In this document: positions 1 to 10,992 of the stretch, piece after piece
How the letters are laid out: every line of letters starts with the position of its first letter
How positions within the stretch are numbered: position 1 is the stretch's first letter
NCBI GenBank assembly: GCA_030867875.1
Contig: JAOWCC010000655.1
Span: forward strand, 10,686,269-10,750,268
Length of the DNA: 64,000 bases
Direction of reading: 5' to 3'
Source: Actinernus sp. WN-2022
Taxonomy: Eukaryota > Cnidaria > Anthozoa > Actiniaria > Actinernidae
Translations under genes and position numbers: made by a program
The notes under the pieces: model-generated
Database searches by the model: none
What the model was told of the DNA's origin: nothing
The model's input: only the letters and a program-made list of their open reading frames with translations

Positions 1-303
1 GAGAGCTCCTTTAATTACCTGTGAACGCTAGCCACAAATTAGCCCTAAAACCTCGTCGTTTACCTGGAAACTTGTTTACTGACCGGTTAGGGTTCTTTTA
101 TGGTTCAGGATAGGATTTTAGTAGGCCTAGGGTTATATTGTCAGAGGTTGGAAAATTATTGTATTTATCTGCAAGTTCATATAAAGGCAAATAACTAGTT
201 TGTGTATGTGTTGAATTTTCTAACCCGATAAACCCTCATCAATCGGTGAAAGCAAGTCTTTACCAGACACGAGCTCGCACGGGACCGTGATACGAGACTG
301 TAA
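1..303. other. No recognisable gene or repeat
   Basis: AT-rich sequence with no coding signal, RNA gene or inverted repeat that I could recognise. It ends at the TAA target site of the MITE that starts at 304. Confidence 0.5.
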
Positions 304-464
304 AGGCAGATTCACGCTTGCGACGAACATACGCAAACGCACACTGTAATTCATGGTTAGTTAATCCCTTTATACCGAGTAGAACAAAGCATTCATCCAA
401 CCCAAAAAGTACAATCTGCGCTTGCGTGTGTTCTTTTGCTTATGTCTCAAGTGTAAATCAGCCT
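304..464. mobile_element. 161-bp MITE with TAA target-site duplication
   Basis: The ends are imperfect inverted repeats: left AGGCAGATTCACGCTTG, and right, read inward, AGGCTGATTTACACTTG. A TAA triplet sits immediately outside each end (301-303 and 465-467). A 3-bp TWA duplication is typical of PIF/Harbinger elements, so this is probably a non-autonomous Harbinger-type MITE. That assignment is inference; the inverted ends and TAA flanks are visible. No coding content. Confidence 0.6.
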
Positions 465-732
465 TAACCCTAAAAAGATATTAACAAGTGGAAATATTAC
501 CCATAGAAAATATGCGAAAAACGATTGCTTAATAATTTTGTAATTCAAAATTCATCTTTGGCTTCTCGACTTGATTTGCAGATTTCATACCGCGGATTTC
601 TAATCTTTAGATAAGGAATTCCAATTCAATGTAATGCTTTTTATGTTGCTAGATGTAGCAATGGTTTAGAGTGGACCATTTTATCTGAGAGTTGGGTGAT
701 ATATGGATCTGGCAGAGGAATACGCGTTTCAT

Positions 733-818
733 TAGCTTGAAACACAGCGGCCACCTCAGCTTGTTCCAAAGGTCCATTCCCTTGGAATAAGCTGACGAGG
801 CGGTTGTATTTCAGGCTA
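733..818. mobile_element. 86-bp hairpin MITE with 9-bp TSD
   Basis: Two arms of about 39 bp form a hairpin: TAGCTTGAAACACAGCGG on the left pairs with the right arm ending TTTCAGGCTA. The 9-mer GCGTTTCAT flanks it on both sides (724-732 and 819-827). The 9-bp duplication and TAGCYTG ends resemble the elements at 12922-14431 and 31805-31946. TSDs of 9-11 bp point to Mutator-like (MULE) transposition by inference. Confidence 0.65.
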
Positions 819-886
819 GCGTTTCATTAAAAGAAGCCTGGAAGGTTAAAAGAAAACTCAAGGTCACTTATGTTAGTAAAAAACGT

Positions 887-1445
887 TTAAGCGCCTATAA
901 CCCTTTTGCAATTCTTATTGCTTACGAACCTCCGAAGAGTTTTGAATACTTCTGTGAAGAAAGTTTTGGTTTTGAGTGAATACTCCACGCTTGTTTGAAA
1001 TCGTGTAAATGTGACCTTTCCTGATCCATGTCCGCGTAAGCAAAAGCCTGGGTCGATACCTGTGTTTACGTCATCTTGACGTCATATAATTAATTCGGCT
1101 TTGAAATCATTTCAATAAATACTTAACATGTTGACTAAAATGACTTTTTTCTTTACTAACAACCCACAAACTGTGTATATTTTCTATGCATCGATGTTTT
1201 TGTGATAGAAAGGCGCCATGGAGAATAATGCATTGAGGTGACGTACATACAGGTTTCGACCCAGGTTTTTACTTACGCGGTCATGGGTCAGGAAAGGTCA
1301 CAAAAGGTCACATTTACACGATTTCAAACAAGCGTAGAACATAAAGTATTCACTGTAAACCAAAACTTTCTTCACAGAAGTACTCAAAACTTATCGGAGG
1401 TTCATAAGCTATCAAAATTGCAAAAAGGTTATAGGCACTTAAAGC
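887..1445. repeat. Long inverted repeat (about 190-bp arms)
   Basis: The left arm (about 887-1073) matches the reverse complement of the right arm (about 1239-1445), with visible substitutions and a short insertion in the right arm. The loop is about 165 bp. The shared core includes the GAAGAAAGTTTTGGTTT block. The small open frame on the plus strand here is part of the arm, not a gene. It is probably a fold-back DNA element. A short similarity between 665-685 and the complement of 1630-1650 hints at larger outer ends, but I could not fix a TSD. Confidence 0.6.
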
Positions 1446-1942
1446 CGCATGTCAAATTTCTTGACTCGCAACCAATCCCCAGAGATTCAAATAACAAAGC
1501 CGTGGCGACCATGTTGGTGTAACTAACAAGAGAAGCTAACGAGGAATCTTTTGTTAACGTCCACCAACATGGCGGCGATGACGTCACGTGCAACTCAGTA
1601 ATAAAAAAAATTACCACCCCCCGAAAACCCAATGGTCCACTCTTTACCGGCCACCGGTAATCTGCGAAGCCGTTCTAGAGTAATAGAAGCCACTACTAGT
1701 CCGTGTATTATGTTATTGCTGTAAAATGACTACTTAGTCTTTAATAATGATGAAATAGTTATTCCAACGGGCTAGCAGCCACTCAACATCCAGACCACGG
1801 CTACCGATACAAGTCAGTTCTTTTTGCGCCTGAAAACCAACGAAAAGTAGATAACACGGTTAGGGCTGGTGTCTAGTTAGTCCAGTACGCATTTCTACTG
1901 CGCAGCTCTGCATCATTCTGATTTAATAGGAGATATTACAGT
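1446..1942. other. Non-coding; short inverted repeat near 1499-1576
   Basis: No gene seen. A short imperfect inverted repeat around ACCATGTTGGTG and its complement (1499-1519, 1562-1576) lies here. The preceding block around CCCCAGAGATTCAAAT (1478-1519) recurs at about 7940-7983, so it belongs to a dispersed repeat. Confidence 0.45.
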
Positions 1943-2572
1943 AGCGTCTACGAACAGTAGTTTCAGCGGTATTGACCCTAATGCCTCAGTTCGATGTAAT
2001 GAATCACCATTGCAACTATCATTCTTGTATGACACCAATACCCTCTTAAGGGTGATTCTACTTAACCCGTTAAATAGATAGTAGTATTACATACTATTAC
2101 ACTCTAATTCTTTTGCTTTCTTTTGTGTTTATCTTGGTATTACACACCATAGTTAATAGAGTGGAATGGTTATGAAACCCAGCGACCTTCTTTGTTATAT
2201 GTCTTTGTTAGCTTTTTTCAACCACTACCCTGCACAAAACACAATAGAAATTCCAATGTGTTAATCAATCAGCCAATAGAAACGTGTGAGTTCAGTCGTT
2301 CAGGGGACGCTAATGAACTATGACCCTGCACAATCTTTTGTCTTGCCCCCTTCCAACATAAATCGCAGCGCCTTTGTTAGCCCCTTTGAAGTTTGCCGGG
2401 TTTCATAACCATTCCACTCTATTAACTATGTACACACTAACTAATAGTTTCTGTTTCAAGGGTCAAGTAAAATCACTCTAAACAAGCACGACTAATTTAG
2501 ATACAGTTTGAATACAGTTTGAAGTGAGGCGTTCGGTTCAATACCGCTGAAACTGCTATTCGTAGACGAATA
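1943..2572. mobile_element. Inverted-repeat element interrupted by a MITE
   Basis: The left arm (about 1943-2090) carries CGTCTACGAACAGTAG and AGTTTCAGCGGTATTGA. The right arm (about 2440-2570) carries the complements, ending in CGTAGACGAA. The arms are diverged but collinear, including the GTGATTCTACTTAACCC block. The MITE at 2148-2430 sits between them, so it is a later insertion. TSD not resolved; superfamily unknown. Confidence 0.5.
2148..2430. mobile_element. 283-bp MITE with 7-bp TSD TACACAC
   Basis: The TIRs are CATAGTTAATAGAGTGGAAT... and its exact complement at the right end, nearly perfect over about 33 bp. TACACAC flanks both sides (2141-2147 and 2431-2437). One more flanking base differs, so an 8-bp hAT-type duplication with one mismatch is possible. 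It is nested in the element spanning 1943-2572. Confidence 0.65.
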
Positions 2573-2579
2573 CCAGCCA

Positions 2580-2738
2580 TTGACCGATTTAGCTTGCACA
2601 TTTGTTGTCCCAATTCAGGTCACCTAAGAGGAAATGTATTAATTTCTGTAATTGGAAAACAAAGCACTGACTCCTCAGGAGAGGTGTCACATGATCCGGC
2701 TGAATTGGGACAACAAATGTATAAGCTAAATCGGTCAA
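2580..2738. mobile_element. 159-bp MITE with about 40-bp TIRs
   Basis: The ends TTGACCGATTTAGCTT and its complement extend as about 40-bp inverted arms through TTTGTTGTCCCAATTCAG, with three visible mismatches. The centre is unrelated. I could not identify a flanking duplication. Minor open frames across it are arm sequence. Confidence 0.6.
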
Positions 2739-3578
2739 CTCACTTTTCTTACGTAACGACTATGTTGAGCCCAAGGCGGGAAAATGTTTCCCCGTCTAAC
2801 CTCGTTCTAAAACGGCTCAGTGTCACGCTACATGTGGGAAATCTATTTTTCTAATCAACATGACCGCCACGTGAAAAGGGTCACCTAAACATACGAGATG
2901 GCCAAACTCTAAGGGGAGAAATCAAATACAAATCATGAAGAACTTTGTTAGCCTGTTGGACTCGAAAATCAGCTCGCGCACTTACGAAATGCGAGTAAAT
3001 TTTTAGAAATGCGAAAAGCTCATGACAACTCGCAACTTTTGCTAGTAGAATATTGTTTAAGCTATTTGTTGTTGCTGGTGGATCAGACCATATTGCTAAT
3101 GCAACTAGCAACCGTTGCTAGGGGTATTTTCCTCTAATTTCAATCATTTTGCTAAGGGTGCATGCGCGAAGCTTCACAGTGCTAATCAAGCGAGGTATGA
3201 GATGATCAACAGAAATATATTATCCAAGCTGAGCATGGAGTCGCTCGACGCTGTACTTACTTAGGTACAGTATGCAAGTAGGCTGGCTCTAACCCTGGCT
3301 TGCCCTCTATAGCATACGAACACTGCAGATATAAGAAAAGAAAGCATTAGAAAACGAAAAGAACAACAGCAAATGCAGTACAAGCATGAAAAATATGGTA
3401 GTTTGGCAAGGTTTGATTGCTAAGAATAATCGTGTTGTTAAGTCAAATGATTATGAACACTATTTATCCCAACGAACAGTCGCAAAGAAGTAAATCGAAA
3501 GCAATAGAAAGATAGCTTGAATTGGACGCCACACTGGTCACTAGTTCTACTGATATAAAACACCAACTCGCTGTTGAA
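2739..3578. other. No recognisable feature
   Basis: No gene, RNA or convincing repeat seen. The open frame on the minus strand at 2881-3111 has no recognisable domain. Confidence 0.4.
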
Positions 3579-3742
3579 TTCGAACCATTTAGACTTCGAA
3601 GAACTATGAAAAAAGTAAAATGTGAGTAAATTTAGAGAACTTTACTACTCTGTAAAATATTTGTAAAAACTGTCTGTAAATTTGCTTACTCAGACAGTTT
3701 ACTAACATTGTAGACTTTTTTACATAGTTCTTCAAAGTCAGC
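3579..3742 (+). repeat. Dispersed repeat, family R copy 1
   Basis: This block runs from TCGAACCATTTA to ACATAGTTCTTCAAAGTC and shares its order of short blocks (ACTCTGTAAAAT, TTTGTAAAAA, GACAGTTTAC, TCAAAGTC) with the reverse complement of about 32900-33110. The two copies are diverged. No coding capacity; class unknown. Confidence 0.45.
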
Positions 3743-3968
3743 AAATGGTACGACTATTCCAGCGACTAAACCTGTTTAATTAAACGGAGTTTTTGTTTTG
3801 TAAAACTTGTGTTGGATTTTCAGCCGTGATCTTGAATGTCTGTGTACACATGGTTAACACTACCTCGCACAGGTTATTCACCGAAGGAAGGTTTTAAGCT
3901 CGTTTAGCGCCAGCCAGCGGTGTGAACGCGTATTACTTTAAAATACATTTAAGGTCACATTTATATTG

Positions 3969-4919
3969 TTAACCCTTTCACTACCGGACGTGTCCGAGCT
4001 CAATTGGTGAAATCCTGAATGCTAACTCGACCCTCCGCCCTCAGTTCAAGTTTGGCTAGCCCGGGGTAGTCAAGTAGTGCTTATGTAAGCTAAGGGCTCA
4101 AGCTTTCCCACAATGCCATTCGGAAGAATCCTGCATGCTCGTCGACGGAAGGTATTGCTTCTCTTGTAGGGTTTTCAATGAAATCTGCTCTAATTTTGGA
4201 CAAATAAGCCACTGTAAGAGAGCCAGAGGACATCATAAAGTCTGAGGACGGCTGAAAAGTACTTGGCTTGCTTTTAGTAAGCTTTGTGAGTGGATTTCAC
4301 TGGGTTTTTCTGTCGTGTTTCTGCTTTGAGACACATCAAAAAAGTATTCAATGAAATCCTTAAATGTTAGATGTGTTTTTGACACTATAAGGCCTCGGCT
4401 TGTGTCAAAATCACCGCTCTTGGTTGTAGGGGCAAAGGACATACAAAAAAAAACTACAGAAGTCTCAGAGGGGGGACCCCTGTTGATTTGTTGTCCATTA
4501 CCCAGCATGCAAATAGAGGTGGGTGCAGGAAAACGTGGTGGAGAGAAATGCAGCGTTAAGAATAGCGTGGTTCACAGTCGCTTAGTGTTTTGAGGGGGGG
4601 AGGGGGAACTAGTGATTGGAGAAATTCAAGGTACCTGTAACCACTGAGTGCTGAGTTTGTTTGCTTTTGATTTCAAGTGCGAATGAGAAGGTTTTCTTGA
4701 ACCAATTTTCAGCTCCTCAAAATTCGTGAAAATCGAAGAAACGTAAAAAGATCTCCAAATCAAATGAGTTTTACTCCAAAGCGACCCTGTTATAGCTGTG
4801 GCTTTGAAGTCATTCATTCCTTGAAGTAATCATCGAAACATCGTATTTTCAGCATGTCTACATTTCATGCAATACTTTTTTTCCAGTTACATGCTCCGCT
4901 TTGGTAGTGAAAGGGTTAA
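3969..4919. mobile_element. 951-bp TTAA element with CCCTTTCACTACC ends
   Basis: TTAA at 3969-3972 is followed by CCCTTTCACTACC. The right end is GGTAGTGAAAGGG followed by TTAA at 4916-4919. A TTAA target with CCC termini is the signature of piggyBac-type elements, so a non-autonomous piggyBac-like element is the best guess. Inside are short frames on both strands (for example minus 4233-4508) with no domain I recognise, and no transposase. Confidence 0.6.
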
Positions 4920-5966
4920 TCTCGATTCTACATCAAGTGAATAAGTGAGTAGTAGAATACTTCTCGATTTTAGTGCTGTGTCTATAAGTTATACAGGGTT
5001 TACATTTTGAATATGGTAATGCCTGAAGACAGACTGTCACGACAGTCAGACAAGTCACACAACGCACCCGAGTTTCCACATCCGTCCAGCTGGACTCGCT
5101 GTCATCTATACTATCAGAGGCTCGGCGTTTCCTTGAAAGAAACAAGATGTCCAAAGAAATAATTAAAACCACAGATTGCTATTTCGTTACGGGCACAACT
5201 GTTCATGGATTTCTGGAGAGTATCAACCAATCACAGGGTTCGCGTTTCGGCGCGAGAATTTGTCCATTAATTTTGAAAATATCCCCCGAATTTCAGAGGC
5301 GTGTAAGCCAAGTCTCCCCTCTTTTGACACTTCATCTCCCCTTCTATTCTCAAAACGAACATTTGCCGATTTTAATTTAATTACTCGTGTGCGTTTTTCT
5401 GGTCGCCATTTTGGATTTTCCTCTCCACTTTTGAGACTGGACAGTGTGGTTAGAGAGGAGATGAATTTTTGATGAAGCACATGGTGAATAGTGCAGCCCT
5501 GTGGCCATTGGCCCTGTGAAAACACACAACATTGACGGTTTGAAGGAATGCAAAAAGGCTCTCCTCTCATTCCAAGGAGGCTACAATTGTTCCCCCTCAA
5601 AATGAAATTCTCCCTCATTTTTTAGGAAAAGGGGGAGACATGCTCCCCCGGATCTTAAAGTGAAAAGCGAGAACTGCAATCAGAATGCTGGTACTGCAAT
5701 CAGAATGCTGGCACTGTCTCTCACCTGTCGGAGCTGGTATTGTGTAACTCGACTTGTCGATCTTTTAAGGTTTCTACTCCTGTAAACTGGATGCTGTGTC
5801 CGCCGCCAGCGCTTCGAAACACCTCTCCCTGAACAACATCATCAGTAACAATGAGCAAGTTGTCTATGGAAGAACTTCTCTTTTTAAATCATCTCATTTT
5901 GGGTCAGGTTATTGGGGTGATAACTAATAGATCAATCAAATCAAACCGTTTCTTTATCCTCGGATA
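4920..5966. other. Non-coding, with a 20-bp direct duplication
   Basis: The longest frame is minus 5223-5618 (131 codons), rich in basic residues but without a recognisable domain. An overlapping plus-strand frame is equally open, which argues against either being real. A 20-bp unit (ACTGCAATCAGAATGCTGGT) is repeated twice in tandem at 5673-5712. Confidence 0.4.
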
Positions 5967-6539
5967 TTAAAGTGCCAATGAAATAAAAAAATTGATCCCG
6001 TTTTAATTTAATTTAATTCTAGGTTTCTCTTAGTCATTTTGTGCAAATAAAAGTCAATACGGAGAGAGGGACATATTTTTCTTTCGTATCGAAGTCAGGC
6101 GCAATTGCCAAAATCTGGCGACAATTTTTATGCCGTTAAACATAGGATAATCACATGCGTGACGTCACAAGGTGTACTCATTTATATTCGTCCCCATAAA
6201 TACTACGAAATAAGTGCATTTTTGGCCAGTTTTCAATTTAAATATGTAATACTTTGAGAAACCTTGAAGATGGCCAATTTTTTTTATAGAATCCTTGCAG
6301 TCGGCTTTGTGAATATAACTGCGCAAACCTAGTGACGTCACGCATGTGATTAGCATATTCTTAACGGCGTAAAAATTGTCGCCAGACTTTGGCAATTCCG
6401 CCTGACTTCGATACGAAATAAAGTTATGTTTGTGCTCTCCAAATTGATTTTTAATTGCACAAAATGGCTAAGGGAAGTCTATAATTTAATAAAATAAAAT
6501 AAAAACGGGATCGATTTTTTCATTTCATAGGCACTTTAA
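5967..6539. mobile_element. 573-bp TTAA fold-back element
   Basis: TTAA (5967-5970) is followed by AGTGCCAATGAAAT, and the right end mirrors this before TTAA (6536-6539). The inverted arms are about 210 bp each, with scattered mismatches, and contain TCGTATCGAAGTCAGGCG and GCGTGACGTCAC. The left end reappears at 19693, so it is a multi-copy family. The TTAA plus AG-rich ends suggest a Kolobok-type non-autonomous element (inference). Confidence 0.7.
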
Positions 6540-6540
6540 G

Positions 6541-6680
6541 CAATTATTGATCGAGGCTGAGCAAAATATGATGAATTGTCTGTGGCGAGCTACCAGTTAT
6601 TCACCGATGCCAAAGTCATAAGCAAATAACTGGTTGCGCGATACAGACAATTCATCATATTTTGCGATTTCCAATAATTG
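6541..6680. mobile_element. 140-bp palindromic MITE
   Basis: The ends CAATTATTG and their complement extend into arms sharing GCAAAATATGATGAATTG. It abuts the TTAA element ending at 6539 with a single base between them, suggesting one inserted at the edge of the other. No TSD resolved. Confidence 0.55.
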
Positions 6681-7197
6681 TTTTATTGTTCAGTAAACAA
6701 TGTGTGTTTTTGATAGTTTGGGCATCCAAAATGCTCGCAATTTTCCTCTAAACGCTCTGGAAACCGAGCAGCCATGTTGGGATTTGTTGTTGAACAGCAC
6801 TGCGCATGCTCACATCGATTTGAGCATTCTCCACACACACTCCTTACCACATTCATATATGTTATGCACTCGACGCTAAACGAACAATGGTTCATGTCAC
6901 GAACAATTAAAGTACAGTGGAGATTGTTTCTAAAATCACTACATTTTAACATGCGCCCACCCTGAGGTTACAGGCAGTTGCTTAAGATTGTTTTAACTGT
7001 ACTACTCAAGGCTTCTATCAGCTGATACTAGGCGAGAGGCGCAACAACCAATAGTGAATAACATCAAAATACAATCAGGCAACATCACCTTCCCCAACCA
7101 GGAGATTATGCTTAAAGAGCCATTCTCAAGAGTGACCTTCTCGTGTACGCCATTATCTCCTTCACGGAAAATGCTATCAAGCATTTTGAATAGCTGG
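6681..7197. other. No recognisable feature
   Basis: Short overlapping frames on both strands without known domains. Nothing else seen. Confidence 0.4.
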
Positions 7198-7568
7198 CAG
7201 TCCCACAGAAGAATGGTGGCGTAATGAGCAGTCCCACAGAACAATGGTGGCATAATGAGCAGTCCCACAGAACAATGGTGGCGTAATGAGCAGTCCCACA
7301 GAGCAATGGTGGTGTAATGAGCAGTCCCACAGAACAATGGTGGCGTAACGAGCAGTCCCACAGAACAATGGTGGCGTAACGAGCAGTCCCACAGAACAAA
7401 TATCGGCGTAATGAACAGTCCCACAGAACAATGGAGGCGTAATGAACAGTCCCACAGAACAATGGTGGCGTAATGAGCAGTCCCACAGAACAATGGTGGC
7501 GTAATGAGCAGTCCCACAGAACAATGGTGGCGTAATGAGCAGTCCCACAGAACAATGGAGGCGTAACG
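7198..7568. repeat. 31-bp minisatellite, 12 units
   Basis: The unit (CAGTCCCACAGAACAATGG followed by TGGCGTAATGAG) repeats at 31-bp spacing from about 7198 to 7568. One unit is 32 bp, and there are scattered substitutions such as TGGAGG for TGGTGG. Because 31 is 1 modulo 3 and the unit is stop-free over 93 bases, all three minus-strand frames stay open. That explains three overlapping frames of 132 to 171 codons with a 31-residue peptide period. I do not regard these as genes. Confidence 0.95.
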
Positions 7569-7638
7569 AAATCACAGATAAATAGAGGCGCCCGAGGGAT
7601 CACGATTGAGTGCCTCTAAGTATATATTACTAATTTCC

Positions 7639-7938
7639 GAGTGGAAACACTCCAGTTTCGTATTCGAAAATTACCGCTGTATACAATGCAATGTCTACAG
7701 ACGCATGTAAGCAGGGTTAGCCTCATTCTGAAAATTTTAAGCATTTTAAAATACCAAGGAGAATGTGAAAAACGCGAAACTACGACAATACAGTGTTGTG
7801 AATAGCCCACCTTCTCGCTGGTATTTATGAATGTTTAACTTCAGAATGAGGCTAACCCTGCGTACATGCACCAGTAGTCATTGCATTCAGCGGTAATTTT
7901 CGAATACCAAACTGTCGTATAGATGGTTTGCACTCAAT
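7639..7938. mobile_element. About 300-bp inverted-repeat element
   Basis: The left arm contains CAGTTTCGTATTCGAAAATT and GGTTAGCCTCATTCTGAA. The right arm contains the complements in mirrored order, with a gap and mismatches. The outermost few bases (GAGTG/CACTC) probably mark the ends. The minus-strand frame at 7616-7810 lies in the left arm and is not a gene. TSD not identified. Confidence 0.6.
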
Positions 7939-8095
7939 CCCCAGAGATTCAAATGACAAAGGGCATGTCGGCCATGTTAGTGTGCAGAAACACGCGACCG
8001 TCTCAGAGCACCTCTGGGATTTAGGTCCTAACAGACTTCCTAATCCCTGAAGAAGGAGTCTGTTAATCAGAAATACACGCTTGGCAATTCAATTA

Positions 8096-8435
8096 TACAC
8101 TGTTATTTTCAGGTAGTTATTTCAACTCCAAAAAGGGAGTACAAAAAAAGATACAAGACAACCCTCTTTTTAGAGTCAATTCAACTCCAGTAATTTTAAC
8201 CCCTTTATGGAGTTACTTTAACTCTTGCTGGAGAGTCAATATGACTTTTCTATTGGAGTACAATAAACTCTATTTTGGGAGTTAAATTAACCCTAAAATG
8301 GAGTTGGTAAACTAGGTACATGTAACTCCCTTTTTCGAGTTGTTTTCACTCTAATATTTTTTACTCCTCCAAAGAGTTAAATCAGCTCACCCATAAGGGG
8401 TGGAATTAACTCTTGATGTGGAGTAAAAAACATTT
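8096..8435. repeat. Self-similar GAGTTA element, copy 1
   Basis: It begins TACACTGTTATTTTCAGG, the complement of the right end of the copy at 20225-20551. The interior is a run of short segments bounded by AACTCC and GGAGTT in alternating orientation every roughly 15-25 bp. Any part can therefore pair with many others. No coding content. The right boundary is uncertain. Confidence 0.6.
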
Positions 8436-10224
8436 TACTTACTATATGCAAAACGAGGAATCTGATGTACAAATTACTTTCATATTTTCTTTTTCTTTTA
8501 CGATATTTACACTGCAATTTACATAAATGTTACAGTTTTCTACATGAATGACTTCCAGCACTTCGTATGAACATGCAAGAGGCCCTGAGTGGCCTTAACT
8601 CGGGCCATCTATAGCATGTACTGCGTGGAGTTCTAGCATAATTTTGTGTCAACATGGTTTGTGCTAGAGTAGCCAGAGAATAGGTTCTCTACCGATGCTC
8701 TTGTCTATCAAATGTCAATGTGCAAATGCACATTGGGGGGGGGGGATGATAGAGCCATATTACACACACAACACACACACATACATACATGCTGTGCATG
8801 TACATTTCAGCCACAGTTTCCTTCAATTCTGTAGTTTAATATTACTTTCTTTTCAATGTTATTGTTCCTTGAGGATCATGAGAATTACAAAAAAAACTTG
8901 GTATGGGTGTTGTTGATTGAAGTGCAATGGTTATTTGAGTAGACTAGTCTGCACGATATTGAGTCAAAATCAAGCAATTTAGAACAACAAATTCCACATA
9001 ATGTTGCTATTCACTGTGAATAGTTAGGTAATGTCATTCTACATGTGAAATAAAGTCATCTATTTGTAATTCTCAATTATTAACAAACCAGTGGAGACGG
9101 CTGACATTCAGGCTAAATTCTCAATACAATATTTTCGATTGAGGTCGTAAACTATAGACCACCATTTTCTAGTATTAGTGAACTGCCACTGTGCTAGTGC
9201 TCATTTTCTACATCTTGAAGGACTGAAACTTATAATGGCAGGCCACAAATAAACATGCAATGTCCACTCTCTTTATATCATTGGGGTCGCAACAAGATTA
9301 ATTTTCATTCCCAAATAATTTGTAAAAGTACTCGTACTCCTGATCATGACCGAGTGAAAGTGACGATGCTGACGCCAAGAACTGAGGAACAACAACAACA
9401 ATTACATTTATTTTCTCATAAGATGATGGAAATGTTTACGAGTAATAAGGCATAATAGGAAATAGAATGATGAGAAGGTAGGTCCTTAAGGTAACCTTAG
9501 GGTTATCTTAAGCCAGGACCACTTCAGATGGAAAACACTGAAACAAGATCTAGCTAGCTTGCATGGATATATAATGGTACCAAGAAAGGGGAAGGGAAAG
9601 AAAGAGTGCCACTTGCATGTAAGTATACTCTCAGTTCTGGACCAAATTTAGTTATGTTATGTTATAAACTTGCAATAATGATAAATACACTACTCTATAC
9701 ATAATATAATTATGTCAGTTCTAAAAAACAACAACATTAAATACACTATAGAATGCCTAAACCAAGAGATAATAATCAAATACAAATAGGTACAGGCCAG
9801 ATGTAAATAGACCCGGGAAATAGAACAAAATTTCACGCCACAGATAAATATGCGATTTCCACATCAGAGTCATTTATCGTTCGTTTGAAAAAATCTTCAT
9901 TTCGGATTACTTACTCAGTTTATACTCACTCACTGCATGCTGGATTTTCGTTCCCGAATTTATAGACATTTAAATACATGTGCATGGGGGGCGAAACGAC
10001 TGTACATGTAATTCTTTACCCCCCTGTCAGTCAGAGAACTGAGAAATCGGGTCATTTCTACTACACTTTCGAGAGGTTAATAACAATAAATAACAACACA
10101 ACGACAGTCAATTGGTATAAAGGTTATCATGTTCAGATTAGCGGCTACTTACATTTACAAGCTGTTGTCTTTATATATAGTCAGTGTTGATCGCAGACTG
10201 GAGTGTCCCGTCTCACGAGTGTAT
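8436..10224. other. Non-coding; G-run, CA repeats, small palindrome
   Basis: No gene recognised. Low-complexity items are a G-run at about 8735-8745, CA/CATA repeats at about 8761-8790, an AACAAC run near 9390-9400, and a 40-bp imperfect palindrome around 9481-9520 (GGTCCTTAAGGTAACC...). Small open frames have no known domain. Confidence 0.45.
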
Positions 10225-10992
10225 CTAAGCATGTCGCATAATATGTGATAAATTCCCGTCCAAAGCCCGTGAAACACTTCTCAGCTTTAGAAAAGACAAA
10301 AATATTGGTATTGCACTTGAAGGAACCTTTGGTTTACACAAAAAAACAGCTGATATTAAAGGTTTTGCTATTAACTCCCACTCGCCGCCATCTTGAAAAA
10401 CATGGTAATGTTGCCACTGTCCACGTGACCAGTACAGTGCAATCTGATTGGTACGGTAGCGAAAAGAACTTCCAAAGAAGGCACAATCTGATTGGTTGAC
10501 GGCGCAAAATCTCGACACAAATAATAAAATTTAAAAAAGGGAAAAAAATTGCGATTTCTGACTCGAGCCAGCCGAAGGCCTGGCCGGAGTAATAAAACAG
10601 CAAGTAGGAAGAATAAAACTTAAACATTGGAGTGAAAAAACTAAGAATCTTTACACTCATTGTATCCTTACACCATGATCAAGAAGTGGTTCAAGTGTTA
10701 TTATATCTGGACTAGCAGGGACCCGTGGGAACTCACAAATATGATAAATTATAGTAACAGTCTAGCCGGCTGACTGACTCCTGGCACAATGTTTTTAGCG
10801 TGTTGATATTTTCAAGGTTGTATTTTGATTTTTTTTTAAAGGGAATAATATCTTACGGATCTCAGTTAATTTCTTAAACCGATGAGCACAATTATTGTCG
10901 AAAAAGTGCCAAAACTGACAGTCACAGGCAGCTCGAGACATGAATTTGTGTGACGAAAACAAATCTGGCCGCCGAAACAGTTGGTTTTATAT
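10225..10992. other. No supported gene
   Basis: Overlapping frames on both strands without known domains. Two CCAAT-box complements (ATTGG) at about 10446-10450 and 10492-10496 sit in near-identical contexts (CAATCTGATTGG), which suggests a small local duplication. Confidence 0.35.

Noticed and set aside
5176..5618. Overlapping plus and minus ORFs near 5200-5600
   Set aside because: Both strands are open over the same stretch and neither has a recognisable domain or start context.
7198..7568. CRISPR array
   Set aside because: Units are contiguous with no unique spacers, and the sequence is eukaryotic.
7002..7603. Three long overlapping minus-strand ORFs (132-171 codons) as a repeat protein gene
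   Set aside because: They are products of a 31-bp tandem array that is stop-free in every frame. No start context, domain or selection signal.
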